A DNA stretch of 36,408 bases from Candidatus Zixiibacteriota bacterium (GCA_018820315.1 JAHJOQ010000087.1:1-36408); one strand, 5' to 3'; shown: positions 1 through 9,393, counted from the first letter of the stretch. Translations and numbers: made by a program. The notes: generated from the sequence alone by a model not told the origin.

Positions 1-2
1 TC

Positions 3-587
3 GGCGGCGATGAAGCGCCTAAGGAACGCTGGGACGTCTGCCCCTATTGTCAGGCCCGAATAGAGGCACTGAATTTGACCAGTGAGCACGCCTTACAGGA
101 GTGGTTCATGAAGGAGATTTCTTGGTACGTGTATACCACATACGGTCGCAATACCACCGGATGGTCAGAAGGGGGAGCTTGTCAGGACGATATGCCACCC
201 GGTTCTCAGTGTCAGTGGTGGGCGCCGGGAGACGATATCGCCACTCTTGTTGCCAATGGGCACGATGTCGTAAACACATACTTCGGGAATCTTTATCTCA
301 ACAACTGGTACTGCACTTTGCCTAGAATGTACCAGTATGATATCACCGGTGGAGCCGATCCGGCCTACCTTGTACACATCCTGGGAGCAGAGGCCGCTCT
401 ATTCACTGAATATGTTGAGACAGAGAGTCAGCTTAACGACAAGGTCTTTCCACGCATCATTGCCGTTGCAGAGAATGTGTGGACACGCAGCGGGGAGAAG
501 AATTACAACGAATTCTACCTGCGCCTGATCCGGAAGCTGGAATGTCTCAACTATATGGGCATCGATTATGGATCGATGGAAGAGTAA
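3..587 (+). CDS. Glycoside hydrolase family 20 (beta-N-acetylhexosaminidase), 3' part
   Basis: The open frame runs in from the left edge, so this is the C-terminal part of a larger enzyme. It opens with GGDEAPKERW, the family 20 signature whose adjacent Asp-Glu pair is the substrate-assisted catalytic machinery; next come CPYCQARI, a GR..TGWSEGG segment, QCQWWAPGDD and the late motif FPRIIAVAENVWT, all in the usual GH20 order along the TIM barrel. Family members remove terminal N-acetylglucosamine or N-acetylgalactosamine from chitin fragments, glycans or peptidoglycan. The N-terminal domain and any signal peptide lie outside the window. The TTG at 75 is not the start, because coding similarity continues upstream of it. 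It converges on the dockerin gene, with 54 bp between stops. Family assignment is firm; substrate is not determined. Confidence 0.88.
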   Translation, partial: GGDEAPKERWDVCPYCQARIEALNLTSEHALQEWFMKEISWYVYTTYGRNTTGWSEGGACQDDMPPGSQCQWWAPGDDIATLVANGHDVVNTYFGNLYLNNWYCTLPRMYQYDITGGADPAYLVHILGAEAALFTEYVETESQLNDKVFPRIIAVAENVWTRSGEKNYNEFYLRLIRKLECLNYMGIDYGSMEE

Positions 588-641
588 TCGTCCTTCGCGC
601 AAACACCCCTCAAAGAAGAGACTGCTGACGAATACGCTCGC

Positions 642-1667
642 CTAACAGTCCGGCAATCCGTCGCCATCGGCATTGCACGGTGATGGTCCGCCGGAGAATA
701 TATAACTGATCAAATACACGACGTCGTCGATATCCAGCGCACCGCTGCAGTCTGGGTCGAGCTGCTCTATTGGAATGCCGGAGCAATCCACAAAGATGCA
801 CTGCAGCATCGCGAGCACGTCGTCGATATCAACCGCACCGCTGCCGTCCACATCACCGCAGACATATGCGCCAATGATAATATCAGCTTCCCCACAATCG
901 ACAAAATTGGGTCGTATCGTACCGTGAGTTTTCGGTGAAAACATGAATTCGCCGGCAGGCTGCACAAAAGCAGAGTCTATGTCTACGGCCTGATTCGTTA
1001 CACCATCCGGTATTTGCAGCCACAGAGTGGCCAGTAGACCGTCTTCCTGCGGCTCGATGTAGGCTTCTGTGCCCTGTCCAATCCAATAAAACACTATTAA
1101 TACGAAGTTGCTGTCATCGACCGGCCAGATGTATGAGCTGTCTGATGGCAACACCAGAATGGCGTCCCAGCTGGATGGGATAATCGATCCGATAACGTCT
1201 ACAGATGTTATGGCGATGTCATCGTAATCATAGCGGAGGCCGAGTGTGATCGCTGCGATATCGGCACCGTTTGTGATGTAGATCGGCATTGGTACCGAAT
1301 CCCAGTTCCCGACAGGAATATCGAGCGGACAGCCGATAGATATCTCGTATCCTTCTGCAGAAGGAAAACAGTCGTCCTGAGGCTGGCAGATGCTGGATGG
1401 AAGTCCATGCACAAACAAATCTACATACAACGCAAGATCAGAGATATTCACGCTTCCACATAGGTCCACGTCGCTGTTCTCCAATGGAGCTACGGCTGGT
1501 GCATGACCCAGTACATAGCGAGCCAGAAGGACCATGTCCCCCACGGTATAGGTTAGACCGTCTCCGTTAACGTCCCCGCAGAGAGTGTCCGCAGACGCAA
1601 CAGTCTGCAGGCCCGACATCAATGCTGCTGCAAGAGCCAGCACGACAACAAATGTTACCTTTCTCAT
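642..1667 (-). CDS. Secreted protein with N- and C-terminal dockerin-type repeats
   Basis: The 341-residue product starts with a signal peptide (hydrophobic residues 5-20, likely cleavage after ASA at 26). Residues 29-92 form a dockerin-like pair (CGDVNGDG.., then DLCGSVNISDLALYV), and residues 270-323 form a second pair with clear calcium loops, DVDGSGAVDIDD and DPDCSGALDIDD. The chain ends in another Asp-rich loop, NADGDGLPDC. Residues about 108-255 between them are beta-rich and look like a cohesin or carbohydrate-binding sandwich, which I infer only from the hydrophobic pattern. Cysteines are frequent, suggesting disulfides outside the cytoplasm. AAGGAGA sits 9 bases before the ATG. Such proteins are common in Zixibacteria-like genomes; the role is unknown, probably surface adhesion or polysaccharide binding. 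No cohesin partner is visible here. Confidence 0.8.
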   Translation of the reverse strand: MRKVTFVVVLALAAALMSGLQTVASADTLCGDVNGDGLTYTVGDMVLLARYVLGHAPAVAPLENSDVDLCGSVNISDLALYVDLFVHGLPSSICQPQDDCFPSAEGYEISIGCPLDIPVGNWDSVPMPIYITNGADIAAITLGLRYDYDDIAITSVDVIGSIIPSSWDAILVLPSDSSYIWPVDDSNFVLIVFYWIGQGTEAYIEPQEDGLLATLWLQIPDGVTNQAVDIDSAFVQPAGEFMFSPKTHGTIRPNFVDCGEADIIIGAYVCGDVDGSGAVDIDDVLAMLQCIFVDCSGIPIEQLDPDCSGALDIDDVVYLISYIFSGGPSPCNADGDGLPDC

Positions 1668-1753
1668 TTCGTCGATCTCCTTCGATACATTTCGATAATC
1701 GGAGCCCAGAAGTTATTAGTAATCCAGTGATGAATTGCTGTAAAGACATTATA

Positions 1754-1782
1754 AATATAGCCCCAAACGCCAATTCTGTCAA
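1754..1782 (-). promoter_or_regulatory. Sigma-70 type promoter of the dockerin gene
   Basis: On the minus strand a perfect -35 box TTGACA (1782-1777) is followed after 17 bases by TATATT (1759-1754), about 87 bp before the dockerin start codon. Match to the consensus is by eye. Confidence 0.55.
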
Positions 1783-1831
1783 TATGCAAAAGGGTATCAT
1801 GCAAGCGAGCGCGGAATGATTCTCCGCCACC

Positions 1832-4012
1832 TCAGAAGCGAATCTTCTGATCCCCGGTCGAATCCGGTTCGTCGAGATTGAACTGGCGGGTACGCCGATT
1901 GATGTAATCGCTGGCGGAACTGTGAATGTGGCAAAGCTCCTTCGGCACGGTCTTTTCGGTGAAGACTTCGCGCCTGACATCGGGACAGTTGTTCGTAGCA
2001 AGCTCGCAAGTCTCAAGGCAGATGTCCTTGAAGATGATCCCTTCGGGAATGTCAAAATCTTCAACGGGCAATGAGTCATGCGCGGCAATCATAAACGGTG
2101 TCCATATTGGGAGGCCGTTCTTGGCACCGGTTTGATTCTTGCCGAGTGTCGTGAACCCATCGCCAAACCCGACCCAGACACCGGTCGTAATCTGTGGAGT
2201 ATACCCCATAAAAAGATTGTCGGAGAAGTCGCTAGACGTACCGGTCTTGCCACCGGCCGGCCTGAGGAAGCCGCGCCACCGGACGCTATGGCCGGTGCCG
2301 CCATCATCGTCAATGACCGACTGCATGAGATTAACCATGATGTAAGCTGTCTGCGGTGTCAGTACCTCTTCGCCGGGAGATACAGCATTGTCTTCGCGAA
2401 CATTGCCGTACCGATCTATCACCTTGGTCACGAATCTCGGTTTGATGTGAATCCCGTGGTCCGGGAAAACGGAGTATGCCGACGTCAGCTCCAACAGTGT
2501 AACCTCGCTTGTACCGATGGCGAGAGTGACAACCGGCTGCAGGGGAGAGGTGATCCCCATCTTGCGTGCGAAGAAGATCGGTTGCTGCGGTTGAATCATC
2601 TGCAGTATTTTTATCGCGACAACGTTGCGTGAAAACTTGAAGGCATCGCGCAGAGGCATCTTTCCCATGAACTTGAAATCGAAGTTGTGCGGACGGTAGT
2701 CTTCCTGCCCAGGTATATTGATTGTGACGGCGTTATCATAGAAGATATCGCAGGGCCGCATGCCATTTTCGATGGCGGCAGTGTAGACAAACGGTTTGAA
2801 AGCCGAGCCGGGGGAGCGCAGCGCCTGGACGGCGTTGTTGAACTTATACTTTGTGAAGTCCTTTCCTCCAACAAGTGAGATAACGTCGCCGGTCTTGTTA
2901 TCGATTGCCACGAGAGCCGCCTGTATCTCTTTGAATCTGTAAGCCACCGAATCTCCGAGCGAGTCGTAGTATTGCTCAGTGTGATCCGGGTCGTTGTACG
3001 GCCAGATCGCTGCAGTCATGCGCTGAAGTGAATCTGCGTACTCCTGAACCACCTGAGTTGCTACTCGCTGCAGACGTGAATCAATTGATGTGTACGCATG
3101 CAGGCCGCCTGAATAGACTTCATCCTCCCCATACTTCTCCACGAGGTACTGCCTGACTATTTCTGTAAAATATGGCGCTTCACCGGGGGGCGATGTTGCG
3201 ATGTTTACGATGAGCGGGAGCTGCTGCAGACTATCTCGCTCCTCTTCCGAGATCATTCCTTCAATCGACATGCGGCCGAGAACGTAGTTCCTTCGCTGCT
3301 TGGCTCTATCGTGGTGATTGACAGGTGAGTATCGCGCCGGCGCATTAAGGATCGCTGCAAGCAGGGCAGCCTCCTCAATCTTGAGATCTTCGGCACGCTT
3401 GCTGAGGTATGCACGAGAGGCTGCTTGAATTCCGTAAGCACGTTGGCCGAACCAGTACTGATTGAGGTACATCTCCAGAATTTCATTCTTTGAATACGCT
3501 CGCTCAATCTTGATGGCAGTAAGCGCTTCTCTGAATTTGCGCATTAATGAGACTTCTCGGTCAAGAAACAGCATCCGAGCCAACTGCTGACTGATAGTTG
3601 ACGCCCCCTGCGAACCGAAGCCTCGAGTGATGTTCTTATACACCGCCCTCGTAAGATCGTAGCTCGATATCCCCCAGTGGTCATAGAAGTTAGCATCCTC
3701 GGCTGCAAGTAGTGCATCAACCATGCATTTAGGTATACTATCGAACGGAATCAATATGCGTTTCTCGTTGAAATAGGTCTGCAGGACCGAGCCGTCGTTC
3801 GCATATATGTAAGTGATGAGTGATGGTTCTATGTCGGTTAGCTGTTCAATCGACGGAAGATCGTCGTGGTAAATATGAAGGACTTCTGCGATTAGCAGTA
3901 TTGCCGCGAGCAGTACCAATGCTCCGGCTGCAGCAGTAATCACGTGCCTATTGTTGATCTTCTTCTGTTCCGGTTCGTTCTCCGACCGGCGCTTTCTGAG
4001 CAGATATTTCAT
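1832..4012 (-). CDS. mrcA: Penicillin-binding protein 1A (class A, bifunctional)
   Basis: A 726-residue inner-membrane peptidoglycan synthase. One membrane anchor spans residues 25-45. The glycosyltransferase domain follows with the catalytic glutamate in EDANFYDHWG (E105), then GASTISQQLARM and the EILEMYLNQYWFG segment. The transpeptidase domain has all three active-site boxes: SAFK (S403, K406), SRN (461-463) and KTGTS (589-593). It polymerises lipid II and cross-links peptides in the periplasm. Length and domain order are normal for PBP1A. It is divergent from an exported protein, with about 130 bp between starts. The C-terminal extension after 655 holds five cysteines and may form disulfides. 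The symbol follows E. coli usage; ponA would be equivalent. Confidence 0.93.
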   Translation of the reverse strand: MKYLLRKRRSENEPEQKKINNRHVITAAAGALVLLAAILLIAEVLHIYHDDLPSIEQLTDIEPSLITYIYANDGSVLQTYFNEKRILIPFDSIPKCMVDALLAAEDANFYDHWGISSYDLTRAVYKNITRGFGSQGASTISQQLARMLFLDREVSLMRKFREALTAIKIERAYSKNEILEMYLNQYWFGQRAYGIQAASRAYLSKRAEDLKIEEAALLAAILNAPARYSPVNHHDRAKQRRNYVLGRMSIEGMISEEERDSLQQLPLIVNIATSPPGEAPYFTEIVRQYLVEKYGEDEVYSGGLHAYTSIDSRLQRVATQVVQEYADSLQRMTAAIWPYNDPDHTEQYYDSLGDSVAYRFKEIQAALVAIDNKTGDVISLVGGKDFTKYKFNNAVQALRSPGSAFKPFVYTAAIENGMRPCDIFYDNAVTINIPGQEDYRPHNFDFKFMGKMPLRDAFKFSRNVVAIKILQMIQPQQPIFFARKMGITSPLQPVVTLAIGTSEVTLLELTSAYSVFPDHGIHIKPRFVTKVIDRYGNVREDNAVSPGEEVLTPQTAYIMVNLMQSVIDDDGGTGHSVRWRGFLRPAGGKTGTSSDFSDNLFMGYTPQITTGVWVGFGDGFTTLGKNQTGAKNGLPIWTPFMIAAHDSLPVEDFDIPEGIIFKDICLETCELATNNCPDVRREVFTEKTVPKELCHIHSSASDYINRRTRQFNLDEPDSTGDQKIRF

Positions 4013-4046
4013 ATCTATTTATACCCTCGCGAGAATCTTGTGGCAA

Positions 4047-4076
4047 CATAAACTGGAATTTTTTGCGCGTTGTCAA
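4047..4076 (-). promoter_or_regulatory. Candidate promoter for the PBP1A gene
   Basis: TTGACA (4076-4071, minus strand) is followed by an 18-base spacer and a weak -10, TTTATG (4052-4047). It lies in the divergent gap shared with the gene at 4145. The -10 match is poor, so confidence is limited. Confidence 0.35.
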
Positions 4077-4082
4077 ATTTTT

Positions 4083-4111
4083 TTGATTCACACCGATGCA
4101 TTCACTGTATA
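4083..4111 (+). promoter_or_regulatory. Candidate promoter for the exported protein at 4145
   Basis: TTGATT (4083-4088), a 17-base spacer and TGTATA (4106-4111) lie 33 bases before the GTG start on the plus strand. It overlaps the divergent regulatory gap in front of the PBP1A gene. Confidence 0.35.
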
Positions 4112-4144
4112 TTCAGCGAAAGCCCTAAGCAAGGAATTGCCACT

Positions 4145-4867
4145 GTGAATGCGACTTGGATGTGGATTTTCTTATCATTTGCGCTGCTCTCCCTGACATC
4201 GGCAGTCTCTGCAGAGATAGTCGTAGTCACAAGACCGTTGCCTGATCTCCAGGGTGATGTTTGGCCGAGAGAGTATTTTGATGTCAATCATGTGGTTTTC
4301 GACATTCCTCAGGGTGTAACCTTCACTGCAGGTGCAGAGCCCAGTCCTATAAGGCCTGGTGTCACACGTCGGGCAGCAGTGAAGAATGGGAGATCGGTCG
4401 TCGAAGACGCTTGGGTCAATATCATCGATGTTGTGAACAAGCGATTTTACGCAGGTAACTTGAAGCGGTGGTATGATCTCGACTCAATCGAGCTCATTCA
4501 AATCAGAGATGGCTACGACACCTGCGCGGTCTACTTTCGTACCTGCGATAGGCTTGGAGCGCCCCCGGACTCATGCCGCACCTTTCGCACCTTACTGCAT
4601 GACAGCCTCTCAATGTCGGATATTGTGTATATCGTATTCACTGCGTTCGATTGGAACAGGGATGTCGATCTCAAAGCATATGCGAGGTCTCAGTATTACT
4701 TCCGAAGTCTGCTGGGCTATGTGACCAGAGACATTCCACTCAGCACTCTTCTGGATATTTCTTCAGCTGAAGTCACATCCTGGCCGATTGAATGTGGCTG
4801 TCTCCACGATTTCAAGCCGCAGTCTATCCGCAGAGTCGTGTACTTATCTGACACATCTGAGAAGTGA
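4145..4867 (+). CDS. Unrecognised exported protein
   Basis: I do not recognise a family. The best start is the GTG at 4145: AAGGA ends 9 bases before it and the product then begins directly with a signal peptide (hydrophobic stretch up to TSAVSA, cleavage near residue 22). Longer readings upstream (from 4070) would put about 25 odd residues ahead of the signal peptide. The mature part of about 218 residues is soluble-looking, with six cysteines, no lipobox and no membrane segment. Segments such as DAWVNIIDVVNKRFYAGN and LIQIRDGYDTCAVYFRTC suggest a mixed alpha/beta or beta fold. Its stop codon abuts the stop of the convergent MscS gene with no intervening base. Confidence 0.6.
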   Translation: MNATWMWIFLSFALLSLTSAVSAEIVVVTRPLPDLQGDVWPREYFDVNHVVFDIPQGVTFTAGAEPSPIRPGVTRRAAVKNGRSVVEDAWVNIIDVVNKRFYAGNLKRWYDLDSIELIQIRDGYDTCAVYFRTCDRLGAPPDSCRTFRTLLHDSLSMSDIVYIVFTAFDWNRDVDLKAYARSQYYFRSLLGYVTRDIPLSTLLDISSAEVTSWPIECGCLHDFKPQSIRRVVYLSDTSEK

Positions 4868-5953
4868 TCAGGCGTCTTTCGTTTGTTCATCCTGTCTCAT
4901 CCAGAGTGTTCTCTGTGGGAATGGTATTTCGACATCAGCTTCATATAGAGCATCATAAATCATCTGGCGCAGTTCATTCTGAGTAGTCCACTGATCAGTG
5001 ATTTCATTGACGTAACCCACGAGAGCGAAATCGACCGAGCTGTCGCCCAGCCCGACTAGGTGAGCGCTCGGCTCAGGGTTGTTCAACACTTTCGAATGCT
5101 TCTCGGCGCATTCTGTGAGTATCCTGCGCACCTCCTCGATCTTTGAGCCGTAGGCGACACCGATGTCGACTTTGACTCGAATCTGGGAATCCGGGTAGGA
5201 GATGTTCGTGATCTTCGAGGTCAGAAGTTGCTCATTTGGGAGAATTATCAGCGTGTTCTCGAATGTCTTGAAGCGTGTAGATCTCAAGCCAATCTGAAAG
5301 ACGTCACATTTTTCACCGCTGTCGAGAATGACCCGATCGCCGACTCTGAAAGGTCTGTCAATCATAATTATGAAACCGGAGATCATATTCGCGATTGTGT
5401 CCCTGGACGCAAGAGCGATAGCCAGGGAACCGACACCGAGGACCGTGAGCAATGAATTGACATTGATCCCGAAGTGATCGAGAATCGCCATCAAGGCAAT
5501 GACCAGTACGATCAGCCTGAGAACTCTGTTGAGAAGAGGCAGGAACTCGGCGTACATATCTGATTCGGCTCGCTCTGCGATGTTCTTGGTCAGCCAGCTC
5601 CCCAGGACATCAACGAGACGATAGACAATCAGCGTTACGAAGATTGAACCGGCTAGCCAGATACCACCCTTAATGTAGCTGTAAAACCAACCGATGCTCT
5701 CCTCGTACCTACCGTGCAGGTGGTCCGTCAATACCGAGAATCCGGCTATGATAATCAGCCAGAACAGAGGCTTTGTGATTGCTTTGATGATGTCATCGTC
5801 AAGTTCAGTTTTCGTTCTTGCAGCAATCTTGTGCCTTATCTTCACAAGCAGCCAGAGTGCAATCATAGCCGAGATAAGCGTCGCGAGCATAATCCCTCCC
5901 GCTATTATCAGCTCTCTGGCCCATACCGGTAGTGTGGATAGGTCTGGCATCAT
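4868..5953 (-). CDS. MscS-family small-conductance mechanosensitive channel
   Basis: A 361-residue inner-membrane protein with hydrophobic helices near residues 12-37, 63-80, 95-115, 143-160 and 165-195. The last of these is the pore-lining TM3 type, with alternating Gly/Ala (LGVGSLAIALASRD). The cytoplasmic beta domain follows (DRPFRVGDRVIL), ending with VEIPFPQRTL, the conserved C-terminal signature of the family. MscS channels open under membrane tension and release osmolytes. Two adjacent ATGs (5953, 5950) follow AGGAGGAG; 5950 has the better spacing. It lies 6 bp after the stop of the Big_5 lipoprotein gene, so the two are likely cotranscribed. Confidence 0.9.
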   Translation of the reverse strand: MMPDLSTLPVWARELIIAGGIMLATLISAMIALWLLVKIRHKIAARTKTELDDDIIKAITKPLFWLIIIAGFSVLTDHLHGRYEESIGWFYSYIKGGIWLAGSIFVTLIVYRLVDVLGSWLTKNIAERAESDMYAEFLPLLNRVLRLIVLVIALMAILDHFGINVNSLLTVLGVGSLAIALASRDTIANMISGFIIMIDRPFRVGDRVILDSGEKCDVFQIGLRSTRFKTFENTLIILPNEQLLTSKITNISYPDSQIRVKVDIGVAYGSKIEEVRRILTECAEKHSKVLNNPEPSAHLVGLGDSSVDFALVGYVNEITDQWTTQNELRQMIYDALYEADVEIPFPQRTLWMRQDEQTKDA

Positions 5954-5959
5954 CTCCTC

Positions 5960-7645
5960 CTAACGTTCCTGCAAAACGACATTCTCTGTCTCAAATCGCG
6001 ATCTAACCGACACTGTATCATTAATGATGATCATCGGCTCGGCATATTCGAATGGCATTATGCGACCAGAAGAGTAGAATCCGTCATTATCGCGATCATA
6101 GAATCCGGTGAATTTGTACTTGCCCGGTTCGGCATCCTTACTGAACGTCCCTGTCAGACTCACTTCCAACGGTGTCCAGTTTCCATTCGGCAGCAGTGCG
6201 AAGAAGACCTTGGGCAGTTGATCCTTCATCCTCTGAGCGAATGTCACAGTCCCGGAGAAGGATCCGAGCGAATCGCGATTCACCGTCTCGAACCGAAAAG
6301 AGTAGGTCGAGTCAGTAACGCGATTTCCGGAACGATCAGCCACCGCGCCAAGGTCGAGCACGGCCCTGTAATCTAAAGCCTGCATCAGTGTATCGGTTGG
6401 AATGAAAGATATTCTAAAGGCGTCAAGTTGATCATGCTCGCAGGGGAGAGGAAGCGAGTCGGGGGTGAACAATGTCATCCCTCCAGAGTCGGAATCAAAC
6501 CTCACTGGCTCGTTGAATCGAACAGTGATTACAGGATTGACTGAAATACCGCGCGACCCCGATGGCGGATCGACCGTTTCAACTGTCGGCGGCTGTCGGT
6601 CGGAACCGATCGGAGGCTGAAGGAGAATGGAATCCTCAACTGTGGCAATCTCATTTCCCCATATGTCGGACAGGCTCTCGATTTGAAGATAGAGAGCTTC
6701 CGGGAATTCCACGTCAGGCAGCACAGCCACGAACGATTTTGCAGAGTCAGTAAATACAAAAATCTCGTCAGTTTGGATTGTATCGGGCGAATCTGCGGAG
6801 ATGAGCAGCATCCTCGCATTTTCTATATTCTGCTTCAGTGCCATATACGTCATTTCGACGCGTAGGACTCTATCCGACCAAATCGTTGCGCTTGCCACGC
6901 CAAGGCGGACTGTATCACGCGATGTCATCGTGATATCTATGCTCGATGTCGCACTGACGGTTGGTGTGACCAGCGCCGGCAAGCTGGGGAAGCCAATCTG
7001 CTCTTTCGGCGGGTCCCAGGTGTTGTTCCGGTTCCCGTCATCGAAGGCAAACAGAAGATAGTCGCCGGGGGAGACGTATGACAACTGATATGTTCCATCT
7101 GATCCGGTCTGTGTAATATACTGCGGTCGCATCTCACTGAAGTTAAGCGAGTCGGCCTGCGCGAGCATATAAGCCGTTACGGTTGCGCCGCCATCCGGAA
7201 GGCCTTTGGAGCGAACCGTGCCGGAGATGCTCCCGCTGTCCAGCGATGATCCGGTTGAGAATGCTACAGAAATTGATTGCGTCAGTCGATTGTTGTGCTC
7301 GTCTGTTGCACCACTTCCGATCGTAACCAAATACGTGCGGTCGGCGTCGAGACTGTCCGAAAATCCAATCCTCAGGTTGTTCTTCTTCCAGTCGATCCGC
7401 AAATCGCCATCGGTCGGAGGAGAGACAAAGATCGCCTCGCGTGTACGCTCTTTATTCATTCGCTCCGAGAATGAGACTGTGATTTCGGGAAGCCTGCTGA
7501 CTTCTGTTGTGCCGGACTCAGGAATCGTCGAGATGATTTCTGGAGACGTTTTATCTTCCGGACCACCGGGAGGCTGCTGCTGCTTTGCGCATGATAGGAA
7601 TAACGGAATTAAGAGCGCCAGCGCAACCAGGGACCTGCGTTTCAC
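5960..7645 (-). CDS. Lipoprotein with Big_5 Ig-like domains
   Basis: The start is the GTG at 7645, which overlaps the stop of the upstream TPR gene as GTGA; it gives a 561-residue product beginning with a short lipoprotein signal ending FLSC (lipidated Cys19). A start at 7705 would overlap the upstream gene by 64 bp and bury the signal. Residues about 30-135 (PPGGPEDKTSPEIISTIPES, then FSERMN) are the Big_5 domain typical of Bacteroidetes-type lipoproteins. A carboxypeptidase-regulatory-like segment follows (GSISGTVRS, DGTYQLSYVSPGDYLLFAFD). A second Big_5-like domain starts with PPTVETVDPPSGSRGISVNP. The family is usually called Ig-like domain-containing protein; no activity is established. 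It is translationally coupled to the TPR lipoprotein upstream. Confidence 0.8.
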   Translation of the reverse strand: MKRRSLVALALLIPLFLSCAKQQQPPGGPEDKTSPEIISTIPESGTTEVSRLPEITVSFSERMNKERTREAIFVSPPTDGDLRIDWKKNNLRIGFSDSLDADRTYLVTIGSGATDEHNNRLTQSISVAFSTGSSLDSGSISGTVRSKGLPDGGATVTAYMLAQADSLNFSEMRPQYITQTGSDGTYQLSYVSPGDYLLFAFDDGNRNNTWDPPKEQIGFPSLPALVTPTVSATSSIDITMTSRDTVRLGVASATIWSDRVLRVEMTYMALKQNIENARMLLISADSPDTIQTDEIFVFTDSAKSFVAVLPDVEFPEALYLQIESLSDIWGNEIATVEDSILLQPPIGSDRQPPTVETVDPPSGSRGISVNPVITVRFNEPVRFDSDSGGMTLFTPDSLPLPCEHDQLDAFRISFIPTDTLMQALDYRAVLDLGAVADRSGNRVTDSTYSFRFETVNRDSLGSFSGTVTFAQRMKDQLPKVFFALLPNGNWTPLEVSLTGTFSKDAEPGKYKFTGFYDRDNDGFYSSGRIMPFEYAEPMIIINDTVSVRSRFETENVVLQER

Positions 7646-9345
7646 CTGGTGAGTTTCTCCTGTATTTCGACATTGTCTGGGTCTATATCGAGTGCTTTTT
7701 TCCAACTCTGCTTTGCCTCTTCAAATCGGCCCAGCTCGTGACATATATCGCCAAGATGATCGAAGAGGATGTAGTCTTCGTTAGCCACCAAAGCTATGGC
7801 CTTCCTGATCTGTACCTCGGCATCCTTGTAATTGCCGAGCCTGTAGAGCACCCATCCGTATGAATCAAGGTAAGCGCCGTTTTCGCCGTCGATTTCAAGG
7901 GCCCTCTCAATCATTCTTCGCGATTCATCGAGGTTTATTCCGAGATCGGCCCACATGTATCCAAGATAATTAAGCGTCTGCGCGTGATCGGGATTCATTT
8001 CGAGGATCTTTGTGAATGCTGCCGTTGCCGAATCAAACATCTGCGTGCGTTCATATGCCGAGCCCAGCATGAACAGGAATCTGATCTCTTCGGGATGAGT
8101 CTTGGTCAGCGCCCGGGCAATCGGGAGCACTTCATCATATCTTTCCGCTCGGCCGAGAGCGGTCGCGAGATAATACTGAGCCTCTTCACGGCCATTGGCG
8201 GCACGCGCTACACCATCTTTTAGTATGTCGACCGCAAGATCAAGGCTGTCCTCGTCAAGGTATATCATGCCGAGATTGATGTATCCATCCGGCAGGGAAT
8301 CAGCGACGTCTATGAGCTTCCAGAAGAAACCTTTCGCATCGCTGTTTCTATCCTGTATAATCGCAATTCGTCCACGGTAGAAATTGCTGAGAATCGACTC
8401 AGGTGACATCGTCAATTGACGTTCGAATATGCTGTCCGCCAGGTCCAGCCGGTCAAGCTCAAATGCGATCTGTCCAATGCGCTCCAGTATCGGTTCCTGG
8501 GCCTCAGAGTTCGCCCAGATCCATTCTACAATCTCTATGGCCGAAGTCGTATCGTTCTGATCGTTGTACAATTCAGCGAGGTACAACCTGAATGCCCTCG
8601 ACTCGGGGTTTGCCGCGATGCCGTGAACCAGGATTTCCTCTGCACCCGATGCATCGTTGTTTGCCCTGAGAAGCCCGGCCAGATTCAGGTATGCCTCCAT
8701 ATTGCTCTCAGTCGGATCGAGTTCGATTGAATTCCTGTATGCCGCGATTGCATCATCGACCTGGTGGCGAGAGTTGTGCAGCTTGGCTATCTCAACATAG
8801 ATTGCAGGCGTGGGGTTGAGCTGCGCAACTTCCTCGAAATGCATCGCCGCGGCATCAATATCTCCACGCTGACTGGCATAGACGCCGGAATACCAGTGTG
8901 CCTGCAGATTGTGCGGGTCCATCCGAAGAACCTTCGCATACGTCAGCTCCGCCGTCGCGTGATCTCCGAGCGCCCGGTAGCAATTGGCAATCAGCATATT
9001 CGCGTTCTTGTCTTTGTAGAATATCTTCTGAGCGGTCTCCAGAGCCCTTTGCGGTTGTCTCAACCTGAATTCAAGATCCGCAAGCGCATAGAGAATATCT
9101 GTGTTGCCGGGCGCTTGTTTGAGCGCTTCACTGTAATACGCAAGTGCTGCGGTGTAGTCTTTCTCCTGCTCTGCAAGTACAGCGCTGGCATAGAAGGAAT
9201 AGGCATATTGATTGACAATCTGTCTCGGCTGATCTGCCTTCGACGGCACGGTGGTGGTGACTTTGGCCCCCGAACCGCATCCTCCGGCGGTCAGAACCAC
9301 AGCAGCCATTACTGCCATCAATAATGTCGAAATTCGCTTGCTCAT
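7642..9345 (-). CDS. TPR-repeat lipoprotein
   Basis: The 567-residue product has a hydrophobic signal ending in LTAGGC, so lipidation at Cys23 is likely, although the -3 residue is Ala rather than Leu. From about residue 50 to the C-terminus it is a continuous superhelix of tetratricopeptide repeats of about 34 residues, for example DYTAALAYYSEALKQAPGN, DHATAELTYAKVLRMDPHN and RFEEAKQSWKKALDIDPDN; roughly a dozen or more units can be picked out. Such proteins scaffold envelope complexes; the partner is unknown. GGAG lies 3 bases ahead of the ATG. It follows tyrS by 48 bp and its stop overlaps the start of the next gene, placing it in a tyrS-TPR-Big_5-mscS run. Confidence 0.85.
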   Translation of the reverse strand: MSKRISTLLMAVMAAVVLTAGGCGSGAKVTTTVPSKADQPRQIVNQYAYSFYASAVLAEQEKDYTAALAYYSEALKQAPGNTDILYALADLEFRLRQPQRALETAQKIFYKDKNANMLIANCYRALGDHATAELTYAKVLRMDPHNLQAHWYSGVYASQRGDIDAAAMHFEEVAQLNPTPAIYVEIAKLHNSRHQVDDAIAAYRNSIELDPTESNMEAYLNLAGLLRANNDASGAEEILVHGIAANPESRAFRLYLAELYNDQNDTTSAIEIVEWIWANSEAQEPILERIGQIAFELDRLDLADSIFERQLTMSPESILSNFYRGRIAIIQDRNSDAKGFFWKLIDVADSLPDGYINLGMIYLDEDSLDLAVDILKDGVARAANGREEAQYYLATALGRAERYDEVLPIARALTKTHPEEIRFLFMLGSAYERTQMFDSATAAFTKILEMNPDHAQTLNYLGYMWADLGINLDESRRMIERALEIDGENGAYLDSYGWVLYRLGNYKDAEVQIRKAIALVANEDYILFDHLGDICHELGRFEEAKQSWKKALDIDPDNVEIQEKLTR

Positions 9346-9393
9346 ATCTCCAGCATATTAAACACCGAAATATCGGTAACGTTCGATCTCAAT

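Noticed and set aside
1567-2088. 173-residue minus-strand frame between the PBP1A and dockerin genes
   Set aside because: It overlaps the 3' end of the PBP1A gene in another frame and the dockerin promoter; low-complexity composition and no start signal.
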